From Bryobacteraceae bacterium (lineage in GTDB: Bacteria; Acidobacteriota; Terriglobia; Bryobacterales; Bryobacteraceae): 64,000 nt of DNA. Position numbers and translations under genes: made by a program. The stretch covers positions 248,001 through 312,000 of the forward strand of contig CANGYQ010000003.1 in NCBI GenBank assembly GCA_947458745.1, in the 5' to 3' direction. Of this stretch, positions 1 through 8,431 are shown one piece after another (the first letter of the stretch is position 1; each line of letters starts with the position of its first letter). The notes under the pieces were generated by a model. The model was not told where the DNA came from, ran no database searches, and was given only the letters and a program-made list of their open reading frames with translations.

Positions 1-2
1 TT

Positions 3-959
3 GTCACTCACGCGTTCTTCAAGGCATTGCTCTTCCTTGGTGCCGGTAGCGTCATCATGGCCTGCCACCACGAACAGGACATGCGCTGGTACGGCGGCTT
101 GCGGAAGAAGATCCCAGTCACTTTCGGCACTCTCTGCTGCGCCTGGGTGGCGATTGCCGGGATTCCGCCGTTCTCGGGTTATCACTCGAAAGACGCGATC
201 CTGCTGGCAGCATATGAACATGCGCGGCCACTCTTCTGGATCGGTGCCCTGACCGCCGCGATGACGGCCTTCTATGTCTCTCGGGCGATGTTCCTCACCT
301 TCTTTGGTGAGTACCGCGGCCCCAACCCCCATCCCGATCACGGCCATGGCGGCCACGATGACCACGCCCACGGCGATGATCACGCGGCTCACGGCCACGA
401 TGCCCATGCGCACAAAGACCATGGGCACGGCCACCAGGAAATCAAGGAATCGCCCGCGGTGATGACCATCCCGCTGGTGATTCTGGCGCTGCTCTCCTTG
501 GGCGGAGGCTTCTTCAACATTCCAGATTGGCTGGAACCCGTTCTGGGCTCCTCCCACGCGGAGCATGACCCGACGGCGGTGGCGGTCCTCTACGCTACCT
601 TCATTGTCGGAATCGGCTTGGCCTACGTGATGTATGTCCTGTCGCCTAGCCTGCCCGACAAGCTGGCCTCCAGCTTCAAGGGCCTGCATACGCTGATCTA
701 CAACAAGTATTTCGTCGACGAAGTCTACGACGTGACCATCGTTCATCCCATTACGGAGGGTTCACGCTACTTCCTATGGAAGGGAGTGGACGCCGGGCTA
801 ATTGATGGCGCGGTGAACGGCGCGGGGTCTGTGTCGCGATGGCTTGGCGGAACTCTCCGTCACCTGCAAGGCGGGAACATCCGCAGCTACGCCACCTGGG
901 TGGCGGCCGGAGCGGTCTTTGTCGTCCTGGCCATGTCCGTCTGGGGAGGTGTTCGCTAA
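3..959 (+). CDS. nuoL: NADH-quinone oxidoreductase subunit L, 5' end cut off
   Basis: This is the C-terminal half of the large antiporter-like membrane subunit of respiratory complex I, which pumps protons during NADH:quinone oxidoreduction. The reading frame is open from base 3, so the gene begins outside the window. The first residues read VTHAFFKALLFLGAGSVI, the conserved NuoL segment around a transmembrane-helix lysine, followed by GYHSKDAILL and further hydrophobic helices. Between about bases 325 and 441 there is a loop with 14 histidines alternating with Asp, Gly and Ala. The stop codon directly abuts the start of nuoM. The visible part is 318 residues; the family is usually 600-700. 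Confidence 0.96.
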   Translation, partial: VTHAFFKALLFLGAGSVIMACHHEQDMRWYGGLRKKIPVTFGTLCCAWVAIAGIPPFSGYHSKDAILLAAYEHARPLFWIGALTAAMTAFYVSRAMFLTFFGEYRGPNPHPDHGHGGHDDHAHGDDHAAHGHDAHAHKDHGHGHQEIKESPAVMTIPLVILALLSLGGGFFNIPDWLEPVLGSSHAEHDPTAVAVLYATFIVGIGLAYVMYVLSPSLPDKLASSFKGLHTLIYNKYFVDEVYDVTIVHPITEGSRYFLWKGVDAGLIDGAVNGAGSVSRWLGGTLRHLQGGNIRSYATWVAAGAVFVVLAMSVWGGVR

Positions 960-2531
960 ATGCTCGACTTGGTGCTGTTCCTCCCGCTCATCGGCTTTCT
1001 GCTGGCGCTCCTGGTGCCGGCGGAGAAGGCCAAGTATTTCGCACTCATCTTCTCTCTGGTGTTGTTTGTCATCTCCCTCGGCCTGATCGGTCCAGTGCTG
1101 GCCAACCCCGGGGAATACAGCTTTGTCACTGATACGCCGTGGATCTCAACGCCAAACATCCGCTATCACATTGGCCTTGATGGTCTTTCGTTGTGGCTGG
1201 TGATCCTCACCACGTTCCTGACGCCGCTGGCGATCCTGATCTCCTGGAACTACATCGGCCACCGGATGAAGGAATACTATGCGTTCCTGATCCTGTTGGA
1301 GTTTGGTGTCATTGGCGTCTTTGTGTCGCTGGATCTGTTCCTCTACTACGTTTTCTGGGAAGTGGGCTTGGTCCCGATGTACTTCCTGATCGGTATTTGG
1401 GGACATGACCGCCGGATCTACGCCGCCGTCAAGTTCTTCCTATACACGATGGTGGGCAGCGTGTTGATGCTGGTGGCGATCATTTATCTCTACCTCAAGT
1501 CCGGCACGTTTGACTACACCGTGATCCTGCAGCAGATGGCTTCTGGCCAGTTGAAACTGACGCCGGAAGAAGCGCTGCCACTCTTCCTGGCCTTCTTTGT
1601 CGCGTTTGCGATCAAGGTGCCGCTGTTCCCGCTGCATACCTGGTTGCCGGACGCGCACGTGGAAGCACCCACCGCCGGTTCGGTGATGCTGGCATCGGTG
1701 ATGCTGAAGATGGGTACCTACGGCCTAGTCCGTTACTGCTTGCCCCTGTTTCCGAACGCCGCGCGGGAATGCGCACCCTGGATTGTCGGGCTAGCCATTA
1801 TCGGTATTGTCTACGGAGCCTTGGTGGCTCTCGTGCAGCCCAACATGAAAAAGCTGGTGGCGTACTCTTCGGTATCGCACTTAGGGTTCGTTGTCCTCGG
1901 CGTGTTCAGCTTCAACCAGTTGGCCCTAGACGGAGCCGTGTACCAGATGCTGAACCACGGTGTCTCCACCGGCGCACTGTTCATGCTGGTGGGCATGATG
2001 TATGAGCGGCGCCATTCGCTCGAAATCAAGGATTACGGCGGTGTTGCGACGCAGGTGCCGCATTTGGCGACAGTGTTTCTGATCACCACGCTGGCCTCGG
2101 TCGGCCTGCCGCTGCTGAATAACTTTGTGGGCGAACTGCTGGTGCTGCAAGGAGCGGCGATGGTGAACATCAGTTGGGCGGTATTCGCCGCAATCGGCGT
2201 CATCCTGTCAGCTTGCTATATGCTGTGGCTCTACCAGCGGGTCTTTTTGGGACGGACGTCACACGACACCGCCCATCACTTCGAAGGTCAGGACTTGAAG
2301 ACTCGAGAATGGGTGGCCATCCTCCCGTTGTTGGCCCTCATGGTCTGGATGGGAGTGGCGCCCATGGGCTTCCTGACTCCGATCAGTGTGGCCGACAACA
2401 AAACTTTGCAACAATCGAAACTCAATGTGGAGCTTAAGGTGACTGCTCCCGCACCGCCAGCCCTTCCGGTTAGTGCCGGAACGACCGTCCAAGTGGCCCA
2501 AACCGCCGCGGGGGTGAACAATGCCCGCTAA
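960..2531 (+). CDS. nuoM: NADH-quinone oxidoreductase subunit M
   Basis: This is the second antiporter-like proton-pumping subunit of complex I in the inner membrane. The 523 residues are nearly all hydrophobic helices. They contain the typical NuoM segments FWEVGLVPMYFLIGIWG (with the conserved membrane glutamate), FAIKVPLFPLHTWLPDAHVEAPTAGSV and KKLVAYSSVSHLGFV. The ATG follows the nuoL stop with no gap, and the 3' end overlaps nuoN by 11 nt, so the three genes are translationally coupled. The C-terminal tail after the last helix is rich in Ala, Pro and Val and is not a conserved part. Length is normal for the family. Confidence 0.97.
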   Translation: MLDLVLFLPLIGFLLALLVPAEKAKYFALIFSLVLFVISLGLIGPVLANPGEYSFVTDTPWISTPNIRYHIGLDGLSLWLVILTTFLTPLAILISWNYIGHRMKEYYAFLILLEFGVIGVFVSLDLFLYYVFWEVGLVPMYFLIGIWGHDRRIYAAVKFFLYTMVGSVLMLVAIIYLYLKSGTFDYTVILQQMASGQLKLTPEEALPLFLAFFVAFAIKVPLFPLHTWLPDAHVEAPTAGSVMLASVMLKMGTYGLVRYCLPLFPNAARECAPWIVGLAIIGIVYGALVALVQPNMKKLVAYSSVSHLGFVVLGVFSFNQLALDGAVYQMLNHGVSTGALFMLVGMMYERRHSLEIKDYGGVATQVPHLATVFLITTLASVGLPLLNNFVGELLVLQGAAMVNISWAVFAAIGVILSACYMLWLYQRVFLGRTSHDTAHHFEGQDLKTREWVAILPLLALMVWMGVAPMGFLTPISVADNKTLQQSKLNVELKVTAPAPPALPVSAGTTVQVAQTAAGVNNAR

Positions 2532-3984
2532 CTTGTGGCCCTCTTCCACTGACCTGCTCCGCTTCGGCCCGGAGATTCTGCTGACGCTGGTTGGCACCCT
2601 GATGATGGTGCTGGAGCCCTTGCTCGACAACAAGCGCGTTTTCCGGACCCTCTCCCTGGTGACACTCTTGGGTGCCATCGGAGTGACGATGGCCGCCCAT
2701 GGTGTGCCCGGCCTCTCCTACGCCAACATGATCATCGTGGACGGCTTTGCCACCTTCTTCCGCCTGCTGGTGCTGGGTGTGGCGATTCTGACGGTCCTGC
2801 TTTCCGGCGACTACCTGGAAAAAGAAGGGCACGAGACGGGTGAATTTTACGCCCTGCTTCTGTTCTCCGTGGTGGGCCAAGGCATCATGGCGTGCGCCAA
2901 TGAGCTGATTATGGTGTTTGTGGGCATCGAAATCTCGTCGATTGCCTCCTACATCCTGACCGGCTACCTTCGTGACGACAAGCGGAACAATGAAGCCGCC
3001 ATGAAGTACTTCCTGCTGGGCTCCTTCGCCACCGCGTTTCTCCTTTATGGCGTGGCCTGGATCTACGGCTTGACCGGCAGCACCAACCTCAACGATATCC
3101 GCACCGTCCTCAGCAGCCCCAATTTCACAAACTCGGCCTCTCTGGTCGGGATGTCAGCCGCGTTGATGTTTGTCGGCTTTGCCTTCAAAGTCTCCGCCGC
3201 ACCCTTCCAAAGTTGGGCGCCTGACGTTTATCAGGGTGCCCCCTCGCCGGTGAGTGCCTTTATGAGCGCTGGGCCGAAAGCGGCTGCCTTTGCCGTGTTC
3301 ATCCGCGTCTTCCTGACGGCTTACGGGCCAATCAGTGATACTTGGGTGCCGCTGGTGGCAATTGCCGCCCTCGCCACCATGACCATTGGCAACTTTGCCG
3401 CCCTGCGCCAAACCAACGTCAAACGCCTGCTGGCCTACTCTTCCATTGCCCATGCCGGTTATGTCTTGGTGGCGATTGCGGCGCATTCCACGGTCGGAAC
3501 ACAGGCCGTCATGTTCTACCTGGCCTCCTACGTCTTTATGAATGTGGGTGCATTCGCCGTTGTCACCTTCTTTGCCCGCAAGGGCGAACAGTACGTCAAT
3601 ATTGACGACCTATCCGGGTTGGCTGTCCGCCAACCGGCCATGGCCGCGATGCTCACCATCTTCATGCTGAGCCTGATCGGCGTACCGCTGACGGCGGGCT
3701 TCTTCGGCAAGTTCTACATCTTCAAGGCGGCTCTGGATTCCAACCTGGTCTGGCTAACGATCCTAGGCCTGCTGAATTCCGCCGTGGCGGCCTACTACTA
3801 CCTCCGCATTCTGGTGGTGATGTATATGCGTGAACCCGGCGTCGCCACCAACAACATGGATGAAGCACCATTTGCTCTGCGCCTGACGGTGTGGGCCTCG
3901 GCCCTGGCTACACTCGTGCTCGGTGTCATGCCGGGCCTGCTACTGGACGTCGCGGGGCGCTGGGTACTGGCCCTCGGCCGCTAG
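2521..3984 (+). CDS. nuoN: NADH-quinone oxidoreductase subunit N
   Basis: This is the third antiporter-like subunit of complex I and the last gene of the nuo operon. It has 487 residues and about 14 predicted membrane helices. Family segments include ELIMVFVGIEISSIASYILTGY, DDKRNNEAAMKYFLLGSFATAFLLYG, FKVSAAPFQSWAPDVYQGAP and KRLLAYSSIAHAGYVLV. The start lies 11 nt inside nuoM. A strong terminator hairpin follows 26 nt after the stop. Length is normal. Confidence 0.97.
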   Translation: MPANLWPSSTDLLRFGPEILLTLVGTLMMVLEPLLDNKRVFRTLSLVTLLGAIGVTMAAHGVPGLSYANMIIVDGFATFFRLLVLGVAILTVLLSGDYLEKEGHETGEFYALLLFSVVGQGIMACANELIMVFVGIEISSIASYILTGYLRDDKRNNEAAMKYFLLGSFATAFLLYGVAWIYGLTGSTNLNDIRTVLSSPNFTNSASLVGMSAALMFVGFAFKVSAAPFQSWAPDVYQGAPSPVSAFMSAGPKAAAFAVFIRVFLTAYGPISDTWVPLVAIAALATMTIGNFAALRQTNVKRLLAYSSIAHAGYVLVAIAAHSTVGTQAVMFYLASYVFMNVGAFAVVTFFARKGEQYVNIDDLSGLAVRQPAMAAMLTIFMLSLIGVPLTAGFFGKFYIFKAALDSNLVWLTILGLLNSAVAAYYYLRILVVMYMREPGVATNNMDEAPFALRLTVWASALATLVLGVMPGLLLDVAGRWVLALGR

Positions 3985-4010
3985 TCCGACACAAACCATC
4001 TGTTTCCACA

Positions 4011-4035
4011 GGGGGCCGCTCGACGGCCCCCTTTT
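4011..4035 (+). terminator. Rho-independent terminator after nuoN
   Basis: A perfect 8-bp stem (GGGGGCCG / CGGCCCCC) with a 5-nt loop is followed by TTTT. It sits 26 nt after the nuoN stop and also separates nuoN from the convergent small gene ending at 4046. Confidence 0.85.
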
Positions 4036-4045
4036 CCGTTTCCGA

Positions 4046-4228
4046 CTATTCCCGCCGCGCTGGCCCATCCGGCTCGGAACGGCCATCCCGGATGATCCGC
4101 AAGGCGTCGCCGCTCAAGTCCACAATGTCCTCAATCACCGGTTCTGGCGAGCGGCCTTGGCCTGCACTCTGGATTGACGACTCCAACTTGGTCAACCGGG
4201 GCAACTCGATCCCATCAAGAAGTTTCAT
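4046..4228 (-). CDS. Small hypothetical protein (60 aa)
   Basis: I do not recognise this 60-residue protein. It looks like a real gene for three reasons. Its composition is protein-like, with a mixed hydrophobic/charged centre (IEDIVDLSGDALRIIRDG). The region otherwise has no gene. A TAGCAT hexamer lies exactly 6 nt before the ATG, the same promoter placement seen for many genes in this window. It has no signal peptide or membrane segment, so it is predicted to be cytoplasmic. It converges on nuoN across the terminator. No homologue was identified by eye. Confidence 0.5.
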   Translation of the reverse strand: MKLLDGIELPRLTKLESSIQSAGQGRSPEPVIEDIVDLSGDALRIIRDGRSEPDGPARRE

Positions 4229-4234
4229 GATCTG

Positions 4235-4240
4235 ATGCTA
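4235..4240 (-). promoter_or_regulatory. -10 element TAGCAT, 6 nt before the small gene
   Basis: TAGCAT on the minus strand, 6 nt before the ATG at 4228. It fits the leaderless pattern described in the findings. Confidence 0.4.
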
Positions 4241-4484
4241 GGGCGTCCGGGCTCCATCAGCCATCCAGCGTAGGCCTATTCCAGCGGGCCAAACCACCTG
4301 TAGGCCCCACTCAGGTGAAGACCGGGCTTGACGAAGCAGAACTGCCCACCGTGCCGCGAGGCCAGAGAGTCTACAAGCCGCCCACGAGTGTCCCCGCCGA
4401 ACTGGCGGACTTTCAGTCACGTAGCTCCCAGAAGAGAACCCGGAACGGTTGCAGCGGCGATACCTAAAGCGCACCGGAGAAACA
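4241..4484. other. Intergenic stretch without recognisable content
   Basis: Non-coding stretch between the small gene promoter and the 3' end of the glycosyltransferase gene. The reading frames that cross it have no recognisable protein features, and I see no hairpin followed by a T-run, no repeat and no RNA gene. Confidence 0.5.
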
Positions 4485-5666
4485 CTAGCCCGCCACTTCC
4501 TCGTACACCGACATCACCTGGGCCGCCGTCGAGTCCCAGTCAAACCGGCGTACCTGCTGGTAGCCCCGCGCGATCAACTCCTGGCGGTAGGCGGTATTCA
4601 GAAGGACCTCCCGCATGCCGCGCACGATGTCGAAGAGATTCTCCGGGTTCACTAGTTCAGCCGCATCACCCACCGCTTCCGGCAGCGAACTGATCCGCGA
4701 GACCACCGTGGGTGTGCCCGCCGCCATCGCCTCCAGCGGCGGCAACCCAAAGCCTTCATAGAGTGACGGAAAGACAAACAGCTCCGCCTCTTCGTAGAAA
4801 GCCCGCAGCGCGTCAAAGCTAACGAAGCCAAAGAAACGGACTAAATTCTCCAGGCGCGTCTCAACGACGGCCCGCCGGACGGCGGGGTACTTCGACAACT
4901 CGTCACCAATGATCAGCAGACGCAGATTGGCGTAGTGCGGGTGCCCGGCCAACTCTGCCCGTAAGACGGCGAACGCCTCAATCAACTTGGGGATATTTTT
5001 CTGCTTGCGGATCGTGCCGGCATAGAGGATGTACGGGTAGTTAATCTGATAGCGCTCCAGCAAGCGTTTGCGGTACAGGTCCGCCGCTTGCGGTCCGCCG
5101 GCACGGGCGTCGGCCGGGACAAAGGGTTGGAGAAACTTGGGGTCGATCGCGCCGTAGATCTGCCGAATCCGCTCCGGCGGAATGCCCAACAGATCCTCAA
5201 CATCCAGCTGTGTCGCCTGGCTGACGGCAATCACCCGGGCCGCCCGCTTCAGGCCCCGCCGAAAGCGAAACAGCTTATAGGCCCGGCGGATGCGGTTGGC
5301 ACGAGCCGTGACGTCATCCGGGTAAAGAACACTGGACATGTCGTGCACGGTGACCACATAGGGCGACTGCAGCAGGATCGGCACCGAGTTCAATGGAATG
5401 TGAACCAGGCTGGGCGAAAACCGCCGCAGAAAGAGCGGGAAACTCACCTGATTCACCAAGCCGGAATCAGACCGCTGGAACTCCACCGGCTGAAACCGCA
5501 CCGGAAGGGCGGGCAGTTCATGCAAGTCCTGCTTACGTCCCGCCAGGTAGAAACGATGAGGATCGTCCCGCCGCGCCAAGGCCTTAATCAGATTGCGGAT
5601 GTAGGTGCCGATACCATAGTCGCGGATCCGGCGCACGTCAATAGCAATGCGAAGGGGCGGAGGCAC
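4485..5666 (-). CDS. Glycosyltransferase family 4 protein
   Basis: A retaining GT-B glycosyltransferase, probably cytoplasmic, that would transfer a sugar from a nucleotide-sugar to a polysaccharide or lipid acceptor; the substrate cannot be read from sequence. It has 393 residues. The N-terminal Rossmann domain starts [22 protein letters not shown]. The C-terminal domain has [18 protein letters not shown] and the GT4 nucleotide-sugar motif [21 protein letters not shown] with the E-x7-E pair. The start is GTG at 5666, chosen because the protein fold begins there and TAGACT lies 6 nt upstream. It is divergent from the GT1 gene. Confidence 0.92.
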   Translation of the reverse strand: MPPPLRIAIDVRRIRDYGIGTYIRNLIKALARRDDPHRFYLAGRKQDLHELPALPVRFQPVEFQRSDSGLVNQVSFPLFLRRFSPSLVHIPLNSVPILLQSPYVVTVHDMSSVLYPDDVTARANRIRRAYKLFRFRRGLKRAARVIAVSQATQLDVEDLLGIPPERIRQIYGAIDPKFLQPFVPADARAGGPQAADLYRKRLLERYQINYPYILYAGTIRKQKNIPKLIEAFAVLRAELAGHPHYANLRLLIIGDELSKYPAVRRAVVETRLENLVRFFGFVSFDALRAFYEEAELFVFPSLYEGFGLPPLEAMAAGTPTVVSRISSLPEAVGDAAELVNPENLFDIVRGMREVLLNTAYRQELIARGYQQVRRFDWDSTAAQVMSVYEEVAG

Positions 5667-5672
5667 GCCTCC

Positions 5673-5678
5673 AGTCTA
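5673..5678 (-). promoter_or_regulatory. -10 element TAGACT before the GT4 gene
   Basis: TAGACT on the minus strand, 6 nt before the GTG start at 5666. An embedded GGAGG lies too close to the start to act as a normal Shine-Dalgarno site, which favours leaderless initiation. Confidence 0.5.
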
Positions 5679-5772
5679 GCTCTGGTGGCCACTAAATTGA
5701 ATACTCAGCTGGAGTTAAGTGCTAGCCATCAATAACGGGAACCGTCCACGCCTGCCGCGGAATCCAAACTCT

Positions 5773-7032
5773 ATGGCCCGCTTTGTCCTGACCACCTTTG
5801 GCTCTTTTGGAGATCTACACCCCTACATCGCCGTGGCGCTGGCGCTGCGCCGCCGAGGGCATCAGGTTACGCTTGTCGCCAGCGAAGCGTATCGCTTGAA
5901 GGTGGAAAGCGAAGGGCTGGACTTTCACCCGTGCCCCCCCGATCTGACCCAGTTCCTCGACGACCCGGAAACATTCCGGATGGCGATGCACCCGCGCCTG
6001 GGTACGCAGTACATTCTGACCAAGATGGTGCTGCCCTATCTGCGGCAAAGCTATGACGCGACGCTGGCCGCTTGCCAGGATGCGGACCTGATCGTCAGCC
6101 ATGTCCTCAGCTTCGCCACACCGTTGGTGGCCGAAAAGCTGGGCAAGCGCTGGCTGCAGGCGGCGCTGCAACCGTTGGCCTTCATGTCAACCGAAGAACC
6201 GATGCTGCACCCGGCATTCTCTTTCCTGAGCCCCCTGCATGGGGTGAGTCCGGCGCTGTACCGCAAAGTGTTCAAGGCGCTGGCCGGCATATCCCGCTTC
6301 TGGGCCCGGCCCATCCACCGGCTGCGCCAAGAGGTGGGCCTGCCTCCCAGCAGGCAGAATCCACTGCTGGAAGGCATGTTCTCCCCTCACGGCAACCAGA
6401 GCTGGTTCTCGCGCCACTTTGCCCCGCCCATGGGCGACTGGCCATCGGGGAGTGAGCCGTTGGGGTTTCCCTTCTATGACCAACTGATGGCCGGTCAGCC
6501 GCTGCCTCCCGGGTTAAGCGAGTTTCTCGACGCCGGTGAGCCGCCCGTGGTGTTCACGCTGGGTTCCAGCGCGGTGATGACGGCTGGACCGTTCTACACC
6601 GAAGCACTGAAGGCGGTGGAGATGCTGGGCTGCCGCGCGGTGATGCTGGTGGGCGTCTTTGGACGAAACCCACTGCCGCCGGTCTCATCCAAAGTGTTTG
6701 TCGGCGACTACGCACCCTATTCGGCGATCTTCCCGCGTGCCCTGGCAACAGTGCATCAAGGTGGGGTCGGCACAACCGCCCAGGCGCTGCGGAGCGGCCA
6801 GCCGACAGTGATCGTTCCGTTCAGCCACGACCAACCCGACAATGCCGCACGGTGCGTCCGGCTAGGCGTGGGGAGGACAGTGTCGCGGTCGCAGTACTCG
6901 GCGCGGACGATTGCGGAGGCGCTGCGGGGCATTGAGGTGCTGGCGCCGCGCTCGCGTGAGTTGGGCGCACGGATCGCGAGCGAAGATGGCCTGACCCGGA
7001 TCTGCGAGGGCTTGGAAGCCCAATTGAAGTAG
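5773..7032 (+). CDS. Glycosyltransferase family 1 (UDP-glucosyltransferase-like)
   Basis: A GT-B glycosyltransferase of the GT1/GT28 type, as in bacterial macrolide or sterol/rhamnolipid glucosyltransferases. The N-terminus FVLTTFGSFGDLHPYIAVAL is the typical acceptor-side glycine loop. The C-terminal part has HQGGVGTTAQALRSGQPTVI followed by PFSHDQPDNAARCVRLGVG, the donor-binding signature. From the ATG at 5773 the protein has 419 residues. An in-frame ATG at 5719 would add an 18-residue tail rich in Asn, Arg and Pro that does not fit the family. Acceptor unknown. No clear -10 element or strong Shine-Dalgarno precedes either start. Confidence 0.88.
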   Translation: MARFVLTTFGSFGDLHPYIAVALALRRRGHQVTLVASEAYRLKVESEGLDFHPCPPDLTQFLDDPETFRMAMHPRLGTQYILTKMVLPYLRQSYDATLAACQDADLIVSHVLSFATPLVAEKLGKRWLQAALQPLAFMSTEEPMLHPAFSFLSPLHGVSPALYRKVFKALAGISRFWARPIHRLRQEVGLPPSRQNPLLEGMFSPHGNQSWFSRHFAPPMGDWPSGSEPLGFPFYDQLMAGQPLPPGLSEFLDAGEPPVVFTLGSSAVMTAGPFYTEALKAVEMLGCRAVMLVGVFGRNPLPPVSSKVFVGDYAPYSAIFPRALATVHQGGVGTTAQALRSGQPTVIVPFSHDQPDNAARCVRLGVGRTVSRSQYSARTIAEALRGIEVLAPRSRELGARIASEDGLTRICEGLEAQLK

Positions 7033-7161
7033 CGCTACCGGCCCCTACGAGTGAGCCTGGCGCCTTTCTTCAGCAAGCCCTAGCCGAAGGTCCGGAGGAC
7101 CAAAGGTGACCCCCGAAGGTGATCGCTAAAGGTGACGCGGCACGCTGGTGGCGAATGCGGA

Positions 7162-7167
7162 TACAAT
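7162..7167 (+). promoter_or_regulatory. -10 element TACAAT before the first enolase-superfamily gene
   Basis: TACAAT ends 9 nt before the ATG at 7177. The upstream in-frame ATG at 7132 is disfavoured because the Tat motif and this promoter both point to 7177. Confidence 0.55.
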
Positions 7168-7176
7168 GCCCTCGTT

Positions 7177-8427
7177 ATGAACCGTCGCCGATTTTTGAAG
7201 ACCTCGCTCGCCGCCGCAGCAGTGGCCGGGTTCCCGCTGGCCCGCCGCGCCGATGCCGCGATCAAGAAGATGAAGATCACGCGGGTGCGATTGTACGAAT
7301 CGCCCATCAACCGCCCGATCATCAACCAGAGCCACCACATCATCACCATCGAAACCGATGCTGGAATCACGGGCATCGGCGAAGGCGGCACCGCGGACCT
7401 GATCAATGATTGCGCGGTGCAATTGATCGGGAAAGATCCCACCAAGATCGAGGCGCTGTGGCAGGAGATGTACCGCGGGTACTTCTACCCGCCGGGCCGC
7501 GAGAAGATCCACGCCCTGGGCGGCCTGGACATGGCGCTGTGGGACATCAAGGGCAAGGCGCTGGACGTCCCGATCCACGAACTGCTGGGCGGGGTGGCGC
7601 GCGACTACGTCGAGTGTTATTCGACCGGCTATCCGGCCAACGGCCGCAACACCCGCGACACCGCCAAGGCTTGCGTCGATGCCGGTTTCCGCGCGTTCCG
7701 CACCGGCGTGCTGGATGGCGGCAGTGCCACGCACGGCGGCGGGGCTCCGGGGCGCTTCATCTCGCAGGAAGTGGTCGTGCGGACCCACGAGCATTGCAAG
7801 GAAGTTCGTGCAGGCGTGGGCGGTGCCGGCCGCTGGGCCATCGACTATCACACGCGCCTGGACTTCTCGGATGCCGTGCGGCTGTCGGGCTTGATCGAGA
7901 ATCTGGAGCCCTACTTTGTCGAGGATCTGGTCCGCAGCGAGAACCCGGGCGTCTACCGCCAACTACGGCCCATGGTGAAAGTACCCCTCGCCGTCGGCGA
8001 ACATTTCGCCGACAAATGGGATGGCCTGCACGAACTGGTGGAGGGTCGGCTGATCGACTACTCCCGCGTCTCCATCCCCAACTGCGGCGGCATCACCGAG
8101 TACATGAAGCAGGCCGCGCTCTGCGAGACGCACTACGTGGGCTTGACGCCGCACTTCACCGGTCCGATTGCGGAGACGGCGCTGGTCCATTGCTGCGCCG
8201 TGTTCTCCGGCCCGGTGTTGATGGAGATGCGCGGCAACGGTCCGTTGCCTGCGACCTATCTGCCAAAGTATTTCGATTTCAAAGACGGCAAGCTGTGGCC
8301 CAACCAACGGCCGGGCCTGGGCGTGGAGTTCAACCCGGCAGGCTTGAAGCTGCTGACCGAGGTAAGCAAGGCATCCACTCCGCTGCCGATCTTCCGGCGG
8401 CCCGATGGATCGCTGACCAACTGGTAA
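7177..8427 (+). CDS. Tat-exported mandelate racemase/muconate lactonizing enzyme family protein (dehydratase-like)
   Basis: An enolase-superfamily enzyme of 416 residues, probably a periplasmic acid-sugar dehydratase. The N-terminus MNRRRFLKTSLAAAA is a classical Tat signal. In the barrel, candidate metal ligands are the D of IDYHTRLD, the E of VEDLVRSE and the E of VGEHF. The D-x-H arrangement resembles mannonate/gluconate dehydratase-type members. The K-x-K of racemase-type members is absent (FRAFRTGV instead). PHFTGPIAE supplies a late histidine. The next gene is a paralogue starting 4 nt after the stop, so they form an operon. The exact substrate is not predictable. Confidence 0.9.
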   Translation: MNRRRFLKTSLAAAAVAGFPLARRADAAIKKMKITRVRLYESPINRPIINQSHHIITIETDAGITGIGEGGTADLINDCAVQLIGKDPTKIEALWQEMYRGYFYPPGREKIHALGGLDMALWDIKGKALDVPIHELLGGVARDYVECYSTGYPANGRNTRDTAKACVDAGFRAFRTGVLDGGSATHGGGAPGRFISQEVVVRTHEHCKEVRAGVGGAGRWAIDYHTRLDFSDAVRLSGLIENLEPYFVEDLVRSENPGVYRQLRPMVKVPLAVGEHFADKWDGLHELVEGRLIDYSRVSIPNCGGITEYMKQAALCETHYVGLTPHFTGPIAETALVHCCAVFSGPVLMEMRGNGPLPATYLPKYFDFKDGKLWPNQRPGLGVEFNPAGLKLLTEVSKASTPLPIFRRPDGSLTNW

Positions 8428-8431
8428 CGGC

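Noticed and set aside
4238..4693. Open frames in both directions between the small gene and the GT4 gene
   Set aside because: Compositions are Arg/Pro/Ser/Trp-rich without folds, one overlaps the GT4 gene antisense, and no promoter box matches.
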